The notes below the pieces were generated by a model. The model was not told the DNA's origin, did not search any database, and worked only from the letters and a program-made list of their open reading frames with translations. The translations under genes and the position numbers were made by a program. 64,000 nt of DNA from Lepus europaeus (lineage: Eukaryota > Chordata > Mammalia > Lagomorpha > Leporidae), in contig NC_084840.1 of the NCBI RefSeq assembly GCF_033115175.1, positions 76,957,179 to 77,021,178 of the forward strand, read 5' to 3'. Below, piece after piece: positions 33,823-45,489 of this stretch (its first letter is position 1; the number at the start of each line of letters is the position of its first letter).

Positions 33823-35283
33823 TTGGTACAACTTTTATTTTTTTTTATTAAACTTTTATTTAATGAATATAAATTTCCAAAGTATAGCTTATGGGTTACA
33901 ATGGCTTCCCCCTCCCATAACTTCCCTCCCGCCCGCAACCCTCCCCCCTCCCGCTCCCTTTCCCCTTCCATTCATGTAAAGATTCATTTTCAATTCTCTT
34001 TGTATACAGAAGATCAGTTTAGTATATATTAGGTAAAGATTTCAACATTTTGCCCATATAGCAACATCAAGTGAAAAAACTACCATTGGATTACTAATTA
34101 TAGCATTAAATAGCAATGTACAGCACATTAAAGACAGAGATCCTACATAATTTTTTTTTCAAAATAATTAATTTTCTATGCCATTTCCATTTTAACACCA
34201 GGTTGTTTTTTTTTTTTTTCATTTCCAATTCTCTTTATATACAGAAGATCACTTCAGTATATAATTAGCAAAGACCTCATCAGTCTGCACCCACACAGAA
34301 ACGCAAAGTATAAAAATACTGTTTCAGTACCAGTCATAGCATCACTAGGTTTTAGACGACACATTAGGGACAGATCCCGCATGGGGTGTAAGTACACAGT
34401 GACTCCTGTTGCTGACTTAACAATTTGACACTCCTGTTCATGGCGTCAGTAATCTCCCTAGGCTCTAGTCATGAGTTGCCAGGGCTATGGAAGCCTTTAG
34501 AGTTCGCTGACTTTGATCTTATTCCGATAGGGTCATAGTCAAAGTGGAGGTTCTCTCCTCCCTTCGGAGAAGGGTACCTCCTTCTTTGATGGCCCCGTTC
34601 TTTCCACTGGGATCTCACTCACAGAGATCATTCATTTAGGTCTTTTTTTTTTTCCATGATATCTTGGCTTTCCATGCCTGCTATACTCTCATGGACTCTT
34701 CAGCCAGATCTGAATGCCTTGAGGGCTGATTCTGAGGCCGGAGTGTTGTTTAGGACATCTGCCATCCTATGGGTCTGCTGTGTATCCCACTTCCCATGTT
34801 GGATCTTTCTCTCCCTTTTTGATTCTATCAGTTAGTATTAGCAGATACTTGTCTTGTTTGTGTGATCTCTTTGACTCTTAGACCTATCAGAGCTATCAAT
34901 TGTGAGCTGAAATTGATCACTTGGACTAGTGCGATGGCATTGGTACATGCCATCTTGATGGAATTGTGTTGGAATCCCCTGCACATTTCTAACTCCACCA
35001 TTTGCGGCCAGTCCGATTGAGCATGTTCCTAATTGTTCATCTCCTCCCTCTCTTTTTCCATTCTTAGATTTAACAGGGATCACTTTTCAGTTAAAATTTA
35101 AACACCTAAGAATAATTGTGTGTTAATTACTGAGTTCAACCAATAGTACTAGAACAACAACAACAACAACAAATACTAAAAAGGATAAAGTATTACATAG
35201 TACATCTAAAGTCAGGACAGGAGCTGATCAGTTCATTGTTGCTTATAGTGTCCATTTCACTTAACAGGTTTTCTCTTTGGCAC

Positions 35284-35526
35284 TCAGTTGTCACCGATCA
35301 GGGAAAACAAATGATATTTTTCTCTTTGGGACTGGCTTAATTCACTCAGCATGATGTTTTCCAGATTGCTCCATCTTGTTGCAAATGACTGGGTTTCATT
35401 GTTTCTTACTGCTGTATAGTATTCTATGGAGTACATGTCCCATAATTTCTTTATCCAGTCTACTGTTGATGGGCATTTGGGTTGGTTCCAGGTCTTAGCT
35501 ATTGTGAATTGAGCTGCAATAAACAT
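35284..35526 (-). pseudogene. L1 ORF2 C-terminal tail (second frame break)
   Basis: 80 codons (MFIAAQFTIAKTWNQPKCPS to SLIGDN) are the normal end of L1 ORF2, in a different frame from the 844-codon part. The break is at the CATTAATG around 35,526-35,532. Confidence 0.85.
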
Positions 35527-38060
35527 TAATGTGCAATGGCTTTTTTATTTGCCAAATTAAATTCCTTTGGGTAAATTCCAAGGAGTGGGATGGCTGGGTT
35601 GTATGGTAGGGTTATGTTCAGGTTTCTGAGGAATCTCCAGACAGACTTCCATAGTGGCTTAACCAGTTTGCATTCCCACCAACAGTGGGTTAGTGTCCCT
35701 TTTTCCCCACATCCTCTCCAGCATCTGTTGTTGGTAGATTTCTGAATGTGAGCTATTCTCACCGGGGTGAGATGGAACCTCATTGTGGTTTTGATTTGCA
35801 TTTCTCTGATTGCTAGTGATCTTGAACATTTTTTCATGTGTCTGTTGGCCATTTGGATTTCCTCTTTCGAAAAATGTCTATTGAGGTCCTTGGCCCATCT
35901 CTTAAGTGGGTTGTTTGTTTTGTTGTTGTGGATTTTCTTGATTTCTTTGTAGATTCTGGTTATCAATCCTTTATCTGTAGTATAGTTTGCGAATATTTTT
36001 TCCCATTCTGTTGGTTGCCTCTTCACTTTCCTGACTGTTTCTTTCGAAGTACAGAAACTTCTCAATTTGATGCAATCCCAGATGTTAATTTTGGTTTTGA
36101 CTGCCTGTGCTGTTGGAGTATTTTCCAGGAAGTCTTTGCCTGTGCCTATATCTTGCAGGGTTTCTCCAATGCTCTCTAATAATTTGATGGTTTCGGGTCG
36201 TAGATTTAAGTCTTTAATCCATGTTGAGTGAATTTTTGTGTAAGGTGATAGGTATGGGTCTTGCTTCAAGCTTCTGCATGTGGAAATCCAATTTTCCCAG
36301 CACCATTTATTGAATAGACTGTCCTTATTCCAGGGATTAGATTTGGATCTTTGGTCAAATATAAGTTGGCTGTAGATGTTTGGATTGATTTCTGGTGTTT
36401 CTATTCTCTTCCATTGTTCTATCCATCTGTTTCTGTACCAGTACCATGCTGTTTTGATAACAACTGCCCTGTAGTATGTCCTAAAATTGGGTATTGTGAT
36501 GCCTCCGGCTTTGTTTTTGTTGTACAGGATTGCTTTGGCTATTCGAGGTCTTCTGTGTCTCCATATGAATTTCAGCATCATTTTTTCCAGATCTGAGAAG
36601 AAGGTCTTCGGGATCTTGATGGGTATTGCATTGAATGTATAAATTGCTTTTGGGAGGATAGACATTTTGATGATATTGATTCTTCCAATCCATGAGCATG
36701 GAAGATTTCTCCATTTTTTGGTATCCTCTTCTATTTCTTTCTTTAAGGTTTTGTAGTTTTCATCGTAGAGATCTTTAACGTCTTTGGTTAAGTTTATTCC
36801 AAGGTATTTGATTGTTTTTGTAGCTATTGTGAATGGGATTGATTTTAGAAGTTCTTCCTCAGCCGTGGCATTGCCTGTGTATACAAAGGCTGTTGATTTT
36901 TGTGCATTGATTTTATATCCTGCTACTTTTCCAAACTCTTCGATGAGTTCCAGCAGTCTCTTAGTAGAGTTCTTTGGGTCCCCTAAATAAAGAATCATAT
37001 CATCTGCAAAGAGGGATAGTTTGAGTTCGTCCTTCCCGATTTGTATCCCTTTAATTTCTTTTTCTTGCCTAATATCTCTGGCCAAAACTTCCAAAACTAT
37101 ATTGAATAGCAGTGGTGAGAGAGGGCATCCCTGTCTGGTACCAGATTTCAGTGGAAATGCTTCCAACTTTTCCCCATTCAATAGGATGTTGGCCGTGGGT
37201 TTTTCATATATTGCTTTGATTGTATTAAGGAATGTTCCTTCCATACCCAGTTTGCTTAGAGTTTTCATCATGAAAGGGTGTTGTATTTTATCAAATGCTT
37301 TCTCTGCGTCTATTGAGAGAATCATATGGTTTTTCTTCTGCAGTCTGTTAATGTAGTGTATTACGTTGATTGTTTTGTGAATGTTGAACCATCCCTGCAT
37401 ACCGGGGATGAATCCCACTTGGTCTGGGTGGATGATCTTTCTGATGTGTTGTTGCATTCTATTGGCCAGAATTTTATTGAGAATTTTTGCGTCTATGTTC
37501 ATCAGGGATATTGGTCTGTAATTCTCTTTCAATGTTGCGTCTCTTTCTGGCTTAGGAATTAAGGTGATGGTGGCTTCATAGAAAGAATTTGGGAGGATTC
37601 CCTCTTTTTCGATTGCTCTGAATTGTTTGAGAAGAATTGGAGTTAGTTCTTCTCTAAATGTCTGGTAGAACTCAGCAGTGAATCCATCTGGCCCTGGGCT
37701 TTTCTTTGTTGGGAGGGCCTTTATTACTGCTTCAATTTCTGTGTCAGTTATGGGTCTGTTTAGGTTTTCTATGTCTTCCTGGCTCAATTTAGGTAGGTTG
37801 TATGTGTCCAAGAATCTGTCCATTTCTGATAGATTTCCCTGTTTGCTGGCATACAAGTCCTTGTAGTAATTTCTGATGATTCTTTTTATTTCTGTGGCGT
37901 CTGTTGTTATGTTTCCCATTTCATCTCTGATCCTATTGATTTGGGTCTTTTCTCTTCTTTTTTTAGTTAGTTGGGCCAATGGGGTGTCAATTTTGTTTAT
38001 TTTTTCAAAAAACCAGCTCCTCGTTTGGCTGATTTTTTGTAATGTTTTTTTTGGATTCAA
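35526..38060 (-). pseudogene. L1 ORF2 reverse transcriptase and Cys-rich part
   Basis: 844 codons overlapping the endonuclease frame by 56 bases. Reverse transcriptase motifs: [12 protein letters not shown] (about 121-132), YRPISLMN, D251 in [23 protein letters not shown] (307-320) and the catalytic FADD (351-354). The C-terminal region has the L1 Cys/His pattern [18 protein letters not shown]. Apart from the breaks at its ends it is uninterrupted, which shows how young this copy is. Confidence 0.93.
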
Positions 38061-39108
38061 TTCTGTTGATTTCTTCTCTGATTTTAATTATTTCTCTTCT
38101 CCTACTGGGTTTGGGTTTGGTTTGCTGCAGATTTTCTAGATCCTTGAGATGACTTGAAAGCTCATCTATTTGGTGCCTTTCCAATTTCTTGATGTAGGCA
38201 CCTATTGATATAAACTTTCCTCTTAACACTGCTTTTGTTGTATCCCATAGGTTTTGGTATGTTGTGCTGTTATCCTCATTTACTTCCAGAAAATTTTTGA
38301 TTTCTCTTTTAATTTCTTCTATGACCCATTGTTCATTCAGGAGCATGTTGTTCAATCTCCATGTGTTTGCACGTGCTCTAGGGATTCCTGAGTTGCCAAT
38401 TTCCAATTTCATTCCTTTGTGGTCTGAGAAGCTGCATGGTATGATTCTAATTCTTTTGAATTTGCTGAGACTTGCTTTATGGCCTAGTATGTGGTCAATC
38501 CTAGAGAGGGTTCCATGTACTGCTGAGAAGAATGTAAAGTCCTTAGATGTAGGATGAAATGTTCTGTAGATGTCTGTTAGATCCATTTGGGCTATAGTGT
38601 CATTTAAATCTACTGTCTCCTTGTTGATCTTCTGTCCTGTTGATCTGTCTATCTCTGAGAGTGGAGTATTGAAGTCCCCCAGTACTATTGTATTGGGGTC
38701 TAAGTCTCCCTTTAAGTCCCTTAACAAGTCTTTTAAATAAGCTGGTGCCCTGTAATTAGGTGCATATACGTTGATAATCGTTATATCTTCCTGTTGAATG
38801 GATCCCTTAATCATTAAATAGTGCCCCTCTTTGTCTCTCCTAACAGTTTTTGTGGTAAAGTTTATGTTTTCCGATATTAAGATGGCTACGCCCGCTCTCT
38901 TTTCATTTCTGTTGGCGTGGTATATCTTTTTCCAGCCTTTCACTCTCAGCTTGAATGGATCATTGTTGGATAGATGGGTTTCTTGTAAGCAGCAAAAGGA
39001 TGGGTTTTGTTCCTTAACCCAATCGGCCAATCGGTGTCTTTTAACTGGACAGTTCAAGCCATTAACATTCAATGTGACTATTGAGAAGGAGTAACTTTGC
39101 CCTGCCAT
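38005..39108 (-). pseudogene. L1 ORF2 N-terminal part: AP endonuclease
   Basis: 367 codons from the ORF2 ATG. Endonuclease motifs in order: N14 (LNVNGLN), E43 (LQETHL), LGDFNT, RIDHILG and SDHKGMKL, all intact, with the same numbering of N14 and E43 as human L1. This domain nicks target DNA at TT/AAAA sites. The frame ends within an A8 run (about 38,047-38,054), probably a one-base slippage. Confidence 0.92.
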
Positions 39109-39176
39109 TTGCCAAAGATATTTTCTAATATCTGGTTTGAGATTCCTGTGATCTTTTGCTCTGAGGTTTCCTTCCT

Positions 39177-40019
39177 TTACCTTCTTTCATATTGGTGACC
39201 GTGTTTCTGTGTTTCTGTATGTAACACATCTTTAAGCATCTTTTGCAGGGCTGGACGAGTGGCGACAAATTCTTTCAATTTCTGTTTGCTGTGAAAGGTC
39301 TTAATTTCACCTTCATTCACAAATGAGAGCTTTGCAGGATATAATATTCTGGGCTGGCAGTTTTTCTCTCTTAGTACCTGGGCTATATCTCGCCATTCTC
39401 TCCTGGCTTGTAGGGTTTCTGATGAGAAATCAGCTGTAAGTCTAATTGGAGATCCTCTGAGAGTAATCTGGCGTTTCTCTCTTGCACATTTTAGGATCTT
39501 TTCTTTGTGTTTCACTGTGGTGAGTTTGATTACGACGTGTCGTGGTGAGGATCTCTTTTGATCATGTTTATTAGGGGTTCTCTGAGCTTCCTGTACTAGG
39601 ATGTCTCTGTCCTTCTCCAAACCTGGGAAATTTTCTGCTAGTATCTCACTAAAAAGGCCTTCTAATCCTTTCTCCCTTTCCATGCCTTCAGGAAATCCTA
39701 GAATCCGAATGTTGGGTTTTTTAATAGTATCCTGTAGATTCCTGACAGTATTTTTTAGATTTCTGATTTCTTCTTCTTTTCTTTGATTTGACTGTTTCCT
39801 TTCCTGTTCTCTGTCTTCTAATTCCGATATTCTCTCTTCTGCTTCATCCATTCTGTTTTTAAGGCTCTCTAATGTTTTTGCCATTTGATCTATTGAGTTC
39901 TTCATTTCATTGAGGTTTTTTGTCAGTATCGCAGTTTCCTGTTCCACTAATTTTTTCATTTCATTTTGATTCCTCCTTAATATTTCATTTTCACGGGAGA
40001 GATTTTCTATCTTGTCCAT
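39177..40019 (-). pseudogene. L1 ORF1 main part: coiled coil, RRM, C-terminal domain
   Basis: 280 codons. Residues about 1-95 form a leucine/glutamate-rich coiled coil (ELEDREQERKQ), about 95-190 the RNA-recognition part (IRILGFPEGMEREKG), about 190-270 the basic C-terminal domain (AREKRQITLRG to KLSFVNEGEIKTF). ORF1p is a trimeric RNA chaperone that coats L1 RNA. The internal ATG is not the true start. Confidence 0.9.
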
Positions 40020-40213
40020 TAAGGATTTCTGTAGTTCAAGAATTTGTTTTGAGAACTTCTTAATGTTCTTATGAATTTTTTGAAATCTGCTTCTTGCATT
40101 TGCTCTATCTCTTCATCTTCATAATCTTGCATTGGCGTGTCTTGTTCACTTGGGGGCGTCATAGTGTCTTCCTTGTTCTTGGTACCTCCGCTTCTATGTT
40201 TCTTGCTTGGCAT
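40019..40213 (-). pseudogene. L1 ORF1 N-terminal part (frameshifted)
   Basis: 64 codons from the ORF1 ATG: basic MPSKKHRSGGTKNKED start followed by an acidic segment (DYEDEEIEQMQE). The frame is lost near 40,060 and closes at 40,019, while the following ORF1 frame already overlaps. A one-base indel explains this. Confidence 0.85.
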
Positions 40214-40403
40214 GTTAGAGATAATTTGTGGTGTTTTTGTTTTTGTTTTTGTTTTTCTCTCGTTATACTATGCCTCTAAGTGAGCTGTTTTGTTGGAGCC
40301 TTAGGGGCTGTGATGGGTGTGGCCAGAGAGCTATGCTTGTTTCTTGAGGTTTAAGGCTGTGTAAAGAGTGACTCTCCCAGATTACTTGCTCCTTGCTGGG
40401 ACG

Positions 40404-40435
<32 letters not shown>

Positions 40436-40955
40436 TCTTTTGACTCAGTTGGGAGTGGAGTTGAGGGTAGTTGAAATCTAGCCTCTGTGAGTATTCGTTT
40501 GATCTACCCCTGGGACCATACACAGAGTTTATGCAGCCCTCAATGTGTTCTCCAGTTTCACTAAAGATACTGAGTTTGGCTGAGCTTTACATATGTAAAA
40601 TCGCGGTGCTCTTTGTTTTGCTTGGTGAGTGAAGGGAGAGGCCTCTGTTCCCCCTCCCCCCAATGTCTTGGACTTCTCAGGTCTTTGTCTTACCGTCCTC
40701 CGTTCCCACGCTGGCGAGATTCTGTGGCTCTGGCTCCTCTCCTGCCGCTGCCGCTCGGCTCGTCTCGGTTGGTTTTCCACGCGGTGGGTTCCCTGTAAGT
40801 CCTCTGTGTCTCATCCACAAGATCCGGAAGCGTTTCCTCTGCAGTTTTTTTTCTTGAGTCTTTTCCTGAGGCTACAGTAATTCCACTTTTATGAAAGTTT
40901 ATTTTCCCAAACTAAGGCACACATCCTCACTATCCGCCATCTTGGCTCCGCCCAG
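40214..40955 (-). promoter_or_regulatory. L1 5' UTR with internal promoter
   Basis: GC- and CpG-richer than the flanks. The first bases on the minus strand are GGGCGGAGCCAAGATGGCGG; the CAAGATGGCGG part (40,944-40,934) is a YY1-type site, placed at the 5' end as in human L1, where YY1 guides the transcription start. A (CT)n tract lies at 40,403-40,428. Confidence 0.75.
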
Positions 40956-40970
40956 TTGGTACAACTTTTA

Positions 40971-42507
40971 AACATGCATATTAATGTCTTCAAACAATGT
41001 CAAAAGCAGAAAATTATAGTATTATCACTTTGAGAGTGGCCAAATTATTTCAACATAATGCCATTTTATTTTCCTGAGATATTTTGAGATGGATTATATT
41101 CAAATGACTTTTATTAGTTAATTATCATGATTATTCTATTATTATCATTAATACTCTAATTGTGCCTAAATTATAAACCATACTATATCATGGGTTTTTA
41201 GGTAACCTGATATTTGGCTGCCTATTTCCATGCAGATGTTCAAATCCTGATGCATTCTGTAAAGGGTTAATGGGTTAATGCTATTGGTGAGGGGTTAGAG
41301 TGGGACTCTAATAATGGAATCTGAAGATGAGGCATTTGGGAAGTGATTAAACTGTATTAGGTTCCTAGGATAGTCCTCCATGGTCAAATCTTGATAACTT
41401 AGAAGGAGACACAGATGTGCTTGGAGAAAAGATCATGTTCCCTCTCATTCTGCTGCCTGCCTTGTCATGTTATCCTCTCTCTAAATATATTCTGCCGTAA
41501 AAATCCAAGAAATAGGGCTACCCAATCTTGGAATGTGACTCAAAACTGTAAGGCAAAATAAATATTCTTCTCTCAATTTAGCACCCCTTATATATTTTAA
41601 TTAAAGTGATGAAAATATGACTAGTACGTTTCATGTAGAAGATGTTGTATACATGGGATTTTGTATTATGCGTGGATTGAGTCATTCATTTGAGGTCTAG
41701 TGATATAACACCTCCCATGGACAAGGGGTGACTATTACATACAGATAGGTCAGCTCAAAAGAAAATCAGAAGGAGGGTGGTATTTTTTACCTATGGTCAT
41801 CAGTTTCCAACATATAGAAAAAACATCTCTATTGTAGGTGGAGAAAACCACCAAAGTTGGCTCAAGTGCTAATCCCCAATTTAATTCTTTAATGTAGACA
41901 GCTCTGCTTCACTTTCCACAGATAACAGTTGATCAGATGAGCCTTGGAAAATTCCCTGAAAAACTTCAATTATATATTGACCTCTATATGTACTCATTTC
42001 AAATGCCTCTAAAGTTAAGAAGTGTGTGTGATCAAAACTATTTCACTGCTAAGATAAAAATGACCCTCCTTTATACATATAGTTGAATTAGGATTTTTCT
42101 CAGGAGGTTGAAGGGAGGCTTACAGTAGTGAAAAATTAAATAATATTTTTGTTTCAGTACATGAGATTTGGTACTATAATTTCTTTTATCTTTCCCTTAT
42201 CTCAGCATTTCAATAAGTTTTCTTGACTTTTGTGTCTTCCTTTTGAATGGAGGGAAACTATGGTTTTGGGGAAGTTCATAGTCACACTTCCGAACCTCTC
42301 AGATTGTTTCCCAAATACAGAGGGCTCAATTCAGAGAAGAAATTTTTAGAAAAGAGAGAGAATTAAAACAAAAGCAAGCTTGTAGATACAAAACCCCCTT
42401 GTTGGAAACAATTGACAATAAGCAAAACCCTACTCTTTCTGGATGCTCTCAGGTTACTGAATCTGAGTAGGGACATACAATATAAATGAGTATGTATAGA
42501 TATATAC
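40971..42507. other. Unassigned DNA; possible ancient repeat at 41,200-41,600
   Basis: No exon found. 41,280-41,580 (GAGGCATTTGGGAAGTGATTAA, then GCAAAATAAATATTCTTCTC) looks like a decayed interspersed repeat of a type common in mammals, which I cannot name. The rest holds nothing recognised. Confidence 0.35.
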
Positions 42508-42845
42508 TCTTTTTTTAAAAAAATATTTTATTTATTCATTTGAGAGGCAGAGTTCCAAACAGAGAGAGGGAGAGGCAGAAAGAAAGGTCTTCCATCTGCA
42601 GGTTCACTCCCCAATTGGCCACAAAGGCTGGAGCTGGGCCTATCTGAAGTCAGGAGGCAGGAACTTCCTTTGGACCTCTGCATGAGTGCAGGGGATCAAG
42701 CACTTGGGCCATCTTCTGCTGCTTCCCCAGTCCAAAAGCAGAGAGCTGGATTGGAAGCTGGGCAACTGGAACACGATTCAGGGCCCATATAGGATGTTGA
42801 CACCACAGGCATAGGCATAGGGTATTAGGCCAGAGTGCCAGCCCT
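42508..42845 (-). mobile_element. C-SINE, minus strand
   Basis: AAATATTTTATTTATTCATTTG tail, GAGAGGCAGAGTTCC and head ending CAGAGTGCCAGCCC. Confidence 0.85.
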
Positions 42846-43385
42846 TAAAATACTCTTTTGATAATGTGTCCTGCTGATCAAATGAAAATTTTGCTAGTAT
42901 TTTATCCATGAGCCTGATTAGGGTCAAACATAGAATGTTCATGAGATCCAGGGGATTCCAGTGGGCCAAGAATTCAAACAATTTACTGACCAAATTTCCC
43001 TGAATATCTACTCCACATTCATTACATTTGCTTACAAGAACTTGATGGCCTCTTGAATGGTCTACCACACATTCTTATTTATAAATTTATATATTTCATG
43101 TATTTTATATAAACAGATTTAGGAGCATAGTGATCTGCTTATTATTTGTTGAACATTTAGTAGAAGGCTGATCTTACGATTATAAAATAAACTAAAAGCA
43201 TGTCATTGTACAAATTAAAAGAAAGAATATAAAAGGAAGGAGAAGGGAGAGCATGGGCAGATTGGAGGTAACGGTGGGAAGTCTTCCACACATTTAAAGG
43301 ATATATGATGCCAATCTGTATCAAACTTTTTCAGAATGAATGAGAAATAATACTTCCAAAATCCTTTTACATGATGAGCATTTTT
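42846..43385 (-). mobile_element. Probable old L1 piece (42,860-43,080) and unassigned DNA
   Basis: ATTTTGCTAGTATTTTATCC resembles antisense ORF2 around the fingers of the RT. The remainder to 43,385 is AT-rich and unassigned. Confidence 0.4.
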
Positions 43386-43422
43386 CTTTTTTTTTCTTTC
43401 TTTTTTTAAATTTTTTTTTTAA

Positions 43423-43754
43423 TTTTTGACAGGCAGAGTGGACAGTGAGAGAGAGAGAGAGAGAAAGGTCTTCCTTTGCCGTTGATTCACCCTCCAATGG
43501 CCGCCGCGGCCGGCGCGCTGCAGCTGGTGCACCGCGCTGATCCGAAGGCAGGAGCCAGGTGCTTCTCCTGGTCTCCCCTCGGGTGCAGGGCCCAAGGACT
43601 TGGGCCATCCTCCACTGCACTCCCTGGCCACAGCAGAGAGCTGGCCTGGAAGAGGGGCAACCGGGACAGAATCTGGTGCCCGGACCAGGACTAGAACCCG
43701 GTGTGCTGGCGCCGCGAGGCGGAGGATTAGCCTAGTGAGCCGCGGCGCCGGCTA
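43423..43754 (-). mobile_element. C-SINE, minus strand, young
   Basis: GC-rich intact body and head (GAGCCGCGGCGCCGGCT). ATGATGAGCATTTTTC (43,372) and ATGATGAACATTTTTC (43,756) look like its target duplication. Confidence 0.93.
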
Positions 43755-43755
43755 A

Positions 43756-44220
43756 TGATGAACATTTTTCTAATAGTAAATCCAGATAAGGATCCTACAG
43801 GAAAAAAAAATAGAGCCCAACATTCCTGATGAAGATAGTGATGAAAACCTTCAATAAATACTGGCAAACACAATTCATCAGCAATCAGAAGGATCCGTCT
43901 TTGTGATCAAGTGGGATTGATCCCCGGGATGCAAATACTGTTCAATAAACAGAGACAAAAATGTGTGATATACCACATTAACAGGATGAAGACAAGTGAT
44001 ATGGTCATCTACCCAAATATAGAGACACATTTGAAAAAAACCTCAACATCTTCAATGGAAAAAAATGTTCAGTGGATTAGGTGAAGACAAAAATCTACTG
44101 TACCACAGCAACAATATATTTAAAAAAAAAACTCAACCAACCATATTTAAATTGAAAATTTTGACATATTGGAAGATTTCCAAGTTCAGGAGAAAGACAA
44201 GGATACCTATTCTCACCAAT
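43756..44220 (+). mobile_element. Old L1 ORF2 fragment, plus strand
   Basis: CCAACATTCCTGATGAAGAT, GTGGGATTGATCCCCGGGAT and ACATTAACAGGATGAAGACA are decayed forms of the RT region encoding [12 protein letters not shown] to [13 protein letters not shown]. Confidence 0.8.
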
Positions 44221-44488
44221 TATTTTTTTAAAGATCTTTTATTTATTTATTTGACAAGCAGAGTTACAGACAGAGAAAGGTCCTCCCTCCGTGGGCTCAC
44301 TCCCCAAGTGGCTGCAAGAGTATGAGCTGCATCAATCTGAAGCCAGGAGCCAGGTGCCTCCACCCAATCTCCCATGCGGGTGCAGGGCCCAAGCACTTGG
44401 GCCATCCTCCACTGCTTTCCCAGGCCACGGCAGAGAGCTAGACTGGAAGAGGGGCAACTAGGACTAGAACCGGCACCCATATGGGATG
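44221..44488 (-). mobile_element. C-SINE, minus strand, left arm of an inverted pair
   Basis: AAAGATCTTTTATTTATTTATTTGAC tail to CGGCACCCATATGGGATGCC, where it meets a plus-strand SINE head to head. Confidence 0.87.
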
Positions 44489-44790
44489 CCTGTGCAGCAC
44501 TGGCATACCATGTGGGCGTCGGTTCTAGTCCCGGCTGCTCCACTTCTGATCCAGCTCTCTGCTATGGCCTGGGAAAGCAGTAGAGGACAGCCTAAGTCCT
44601 TGGGCCCCTGCACCCACATGGGAGACCTGGAAGAAGCTCCTGGCTCCTGCCTCCTGGCTTCGAATCAGCTCAGCTCCAGCCATTGTGGCAATCTGGGGAG
44701 TGAACCAGTGGATGGAAAACCGCTCTCTATCTCTACCTCTCTCTGTAACTCTGTCTTTCAAATCAACAAAATAAATCTTTTTTTTTTTTT
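44489..44790 (+). mobile_element. C-SINE, plus strand, right arm of an inverted pair
   Basis: Begins within the tRNA-like part (CACTGGCATACC), B box GGTTCTAGTCCCGG, CT tract and AAATAAATC plus T11-flanked tail. Confidence 0.87.
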
Positions 44791-44794
44791 TAAA

Positions 44795-45291
44795 GTCTGT
44801 GGCCAATGTTCCCAAGCATGAGGTGCTCAGTTCCTTTTTGTCAGTCCCCTGCATATCAGATACCTGATCACTCTTTCTGGTTGAATTCTGTCAACCTTCC
44901 ATCCTTGTGAATAAACCTCCCCCAAGGATAACAAAATACCCGAGTATCTGTAGATCTGATCTGTAAGCTGCTGGAAGAGAGCCTCTCGACTATTGATTGT
45001 CCTTGCAGTATTGCCTCTCCTTCTGGGCTCTGTGCAGGGAAGCACTGGGAAAATATGACAGAAATGTCTGCCAAGTGCTCTACTGACTGACAACTTTCCA
45101 CACCCCATTCCCAGACACATCTATGAACTGGTTGCTCTCCTCTCTCACCACAAACATCCACATTTCCAGTCAAATAAGTTAGAGGGACTCAGGAGTCAGA
45201 AATAAGGCATATAGGTAATAAGGTCAGCGGTAACTTTAATAAATCAATATTATTTAATTTTTCATTAAAGGACACAATTTCACTGACATGA
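44795..45291 (-). other. 3' flank of gene C (duplicated block)
   Basis: Matches the 3' flanks of relic B (6,991-7,700) and of the third fragment (29,935-30,240), for example ACCTGATCACTCTTTCTGG. Confidence 0.7.
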
Positions 45292-45297
45292 TTTATT
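45292..45297 (-). terminator. Polyadenylation signal of gene C
   Basis: AATAAA on the minus strand, 150 bases after the stop codon, in AT-rich DNA. An ATTAAA variant lies slightly further on. Confidence 0.6.
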
Positions 45298-45446
45298 TTC
45301 TGTGGGTAAGCTCTAGCTGAGTGTAGATTGCTAAGCAGTAAAGATCAACCAGGAGAGACATGCCCATTCACCAGCGTCTGCGATGTCACAGGCATCTTGA
45401 TCCACTTACAGGAGCTTGTGCTTGAAACATGGGAAAGGCCTCTGTA

Positions 45447-45489
45447 TTAATAATCATCAGCAAATGGGAACTCTGGGTGTCCAGTAGCA
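45447..45489 (-). CDS. AKR1C: AKR1C gene C, exon 9 and stop (residues 310-323)
   Basis: Acceptor CATTGTAG|TGCTACT. One base completes Y310, then ATGHPEFPFADDY and TAA (45,449-45,447). The family ending is usually PFSDEY or similar; here it is PFADDY, divergent but of the same length. Reading through exon 8 into exon 9 keeps the frame and gives 323 residues in all. Confidence 0.88.

Larger units (their letters stand above)
33838..40955 (-). mobile_element. Complete rabbit-type L1 with target duplication
   Basis: A 7.1-kb non-LTR retrotransposon on the minus strand: 5' UTR (40,955-40,214), ORF1, ORF2, 3' UTR (about 35,283-33,850) and short A tail. The target duplication TTGGTACAACTTTTA is at 33,823-33,837 and 40,956-40,970, so neither end is missing. 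ORF1 has one frame break and ORF2 two, so this copy cannot make full proteins as it stands. High colinearity and a perfect duplication indicate a recent insertion. Plus-strand open frames within 35.7-39.1 kb are shadows. Confidence 0.97.

Noticed and set aside
35767-39094. Many plus-strand open frames of 60-113 codons
   Set aside because: All are antisense to L1 ORF2, whose two long frames with catalytic motifs are on the minus strand.
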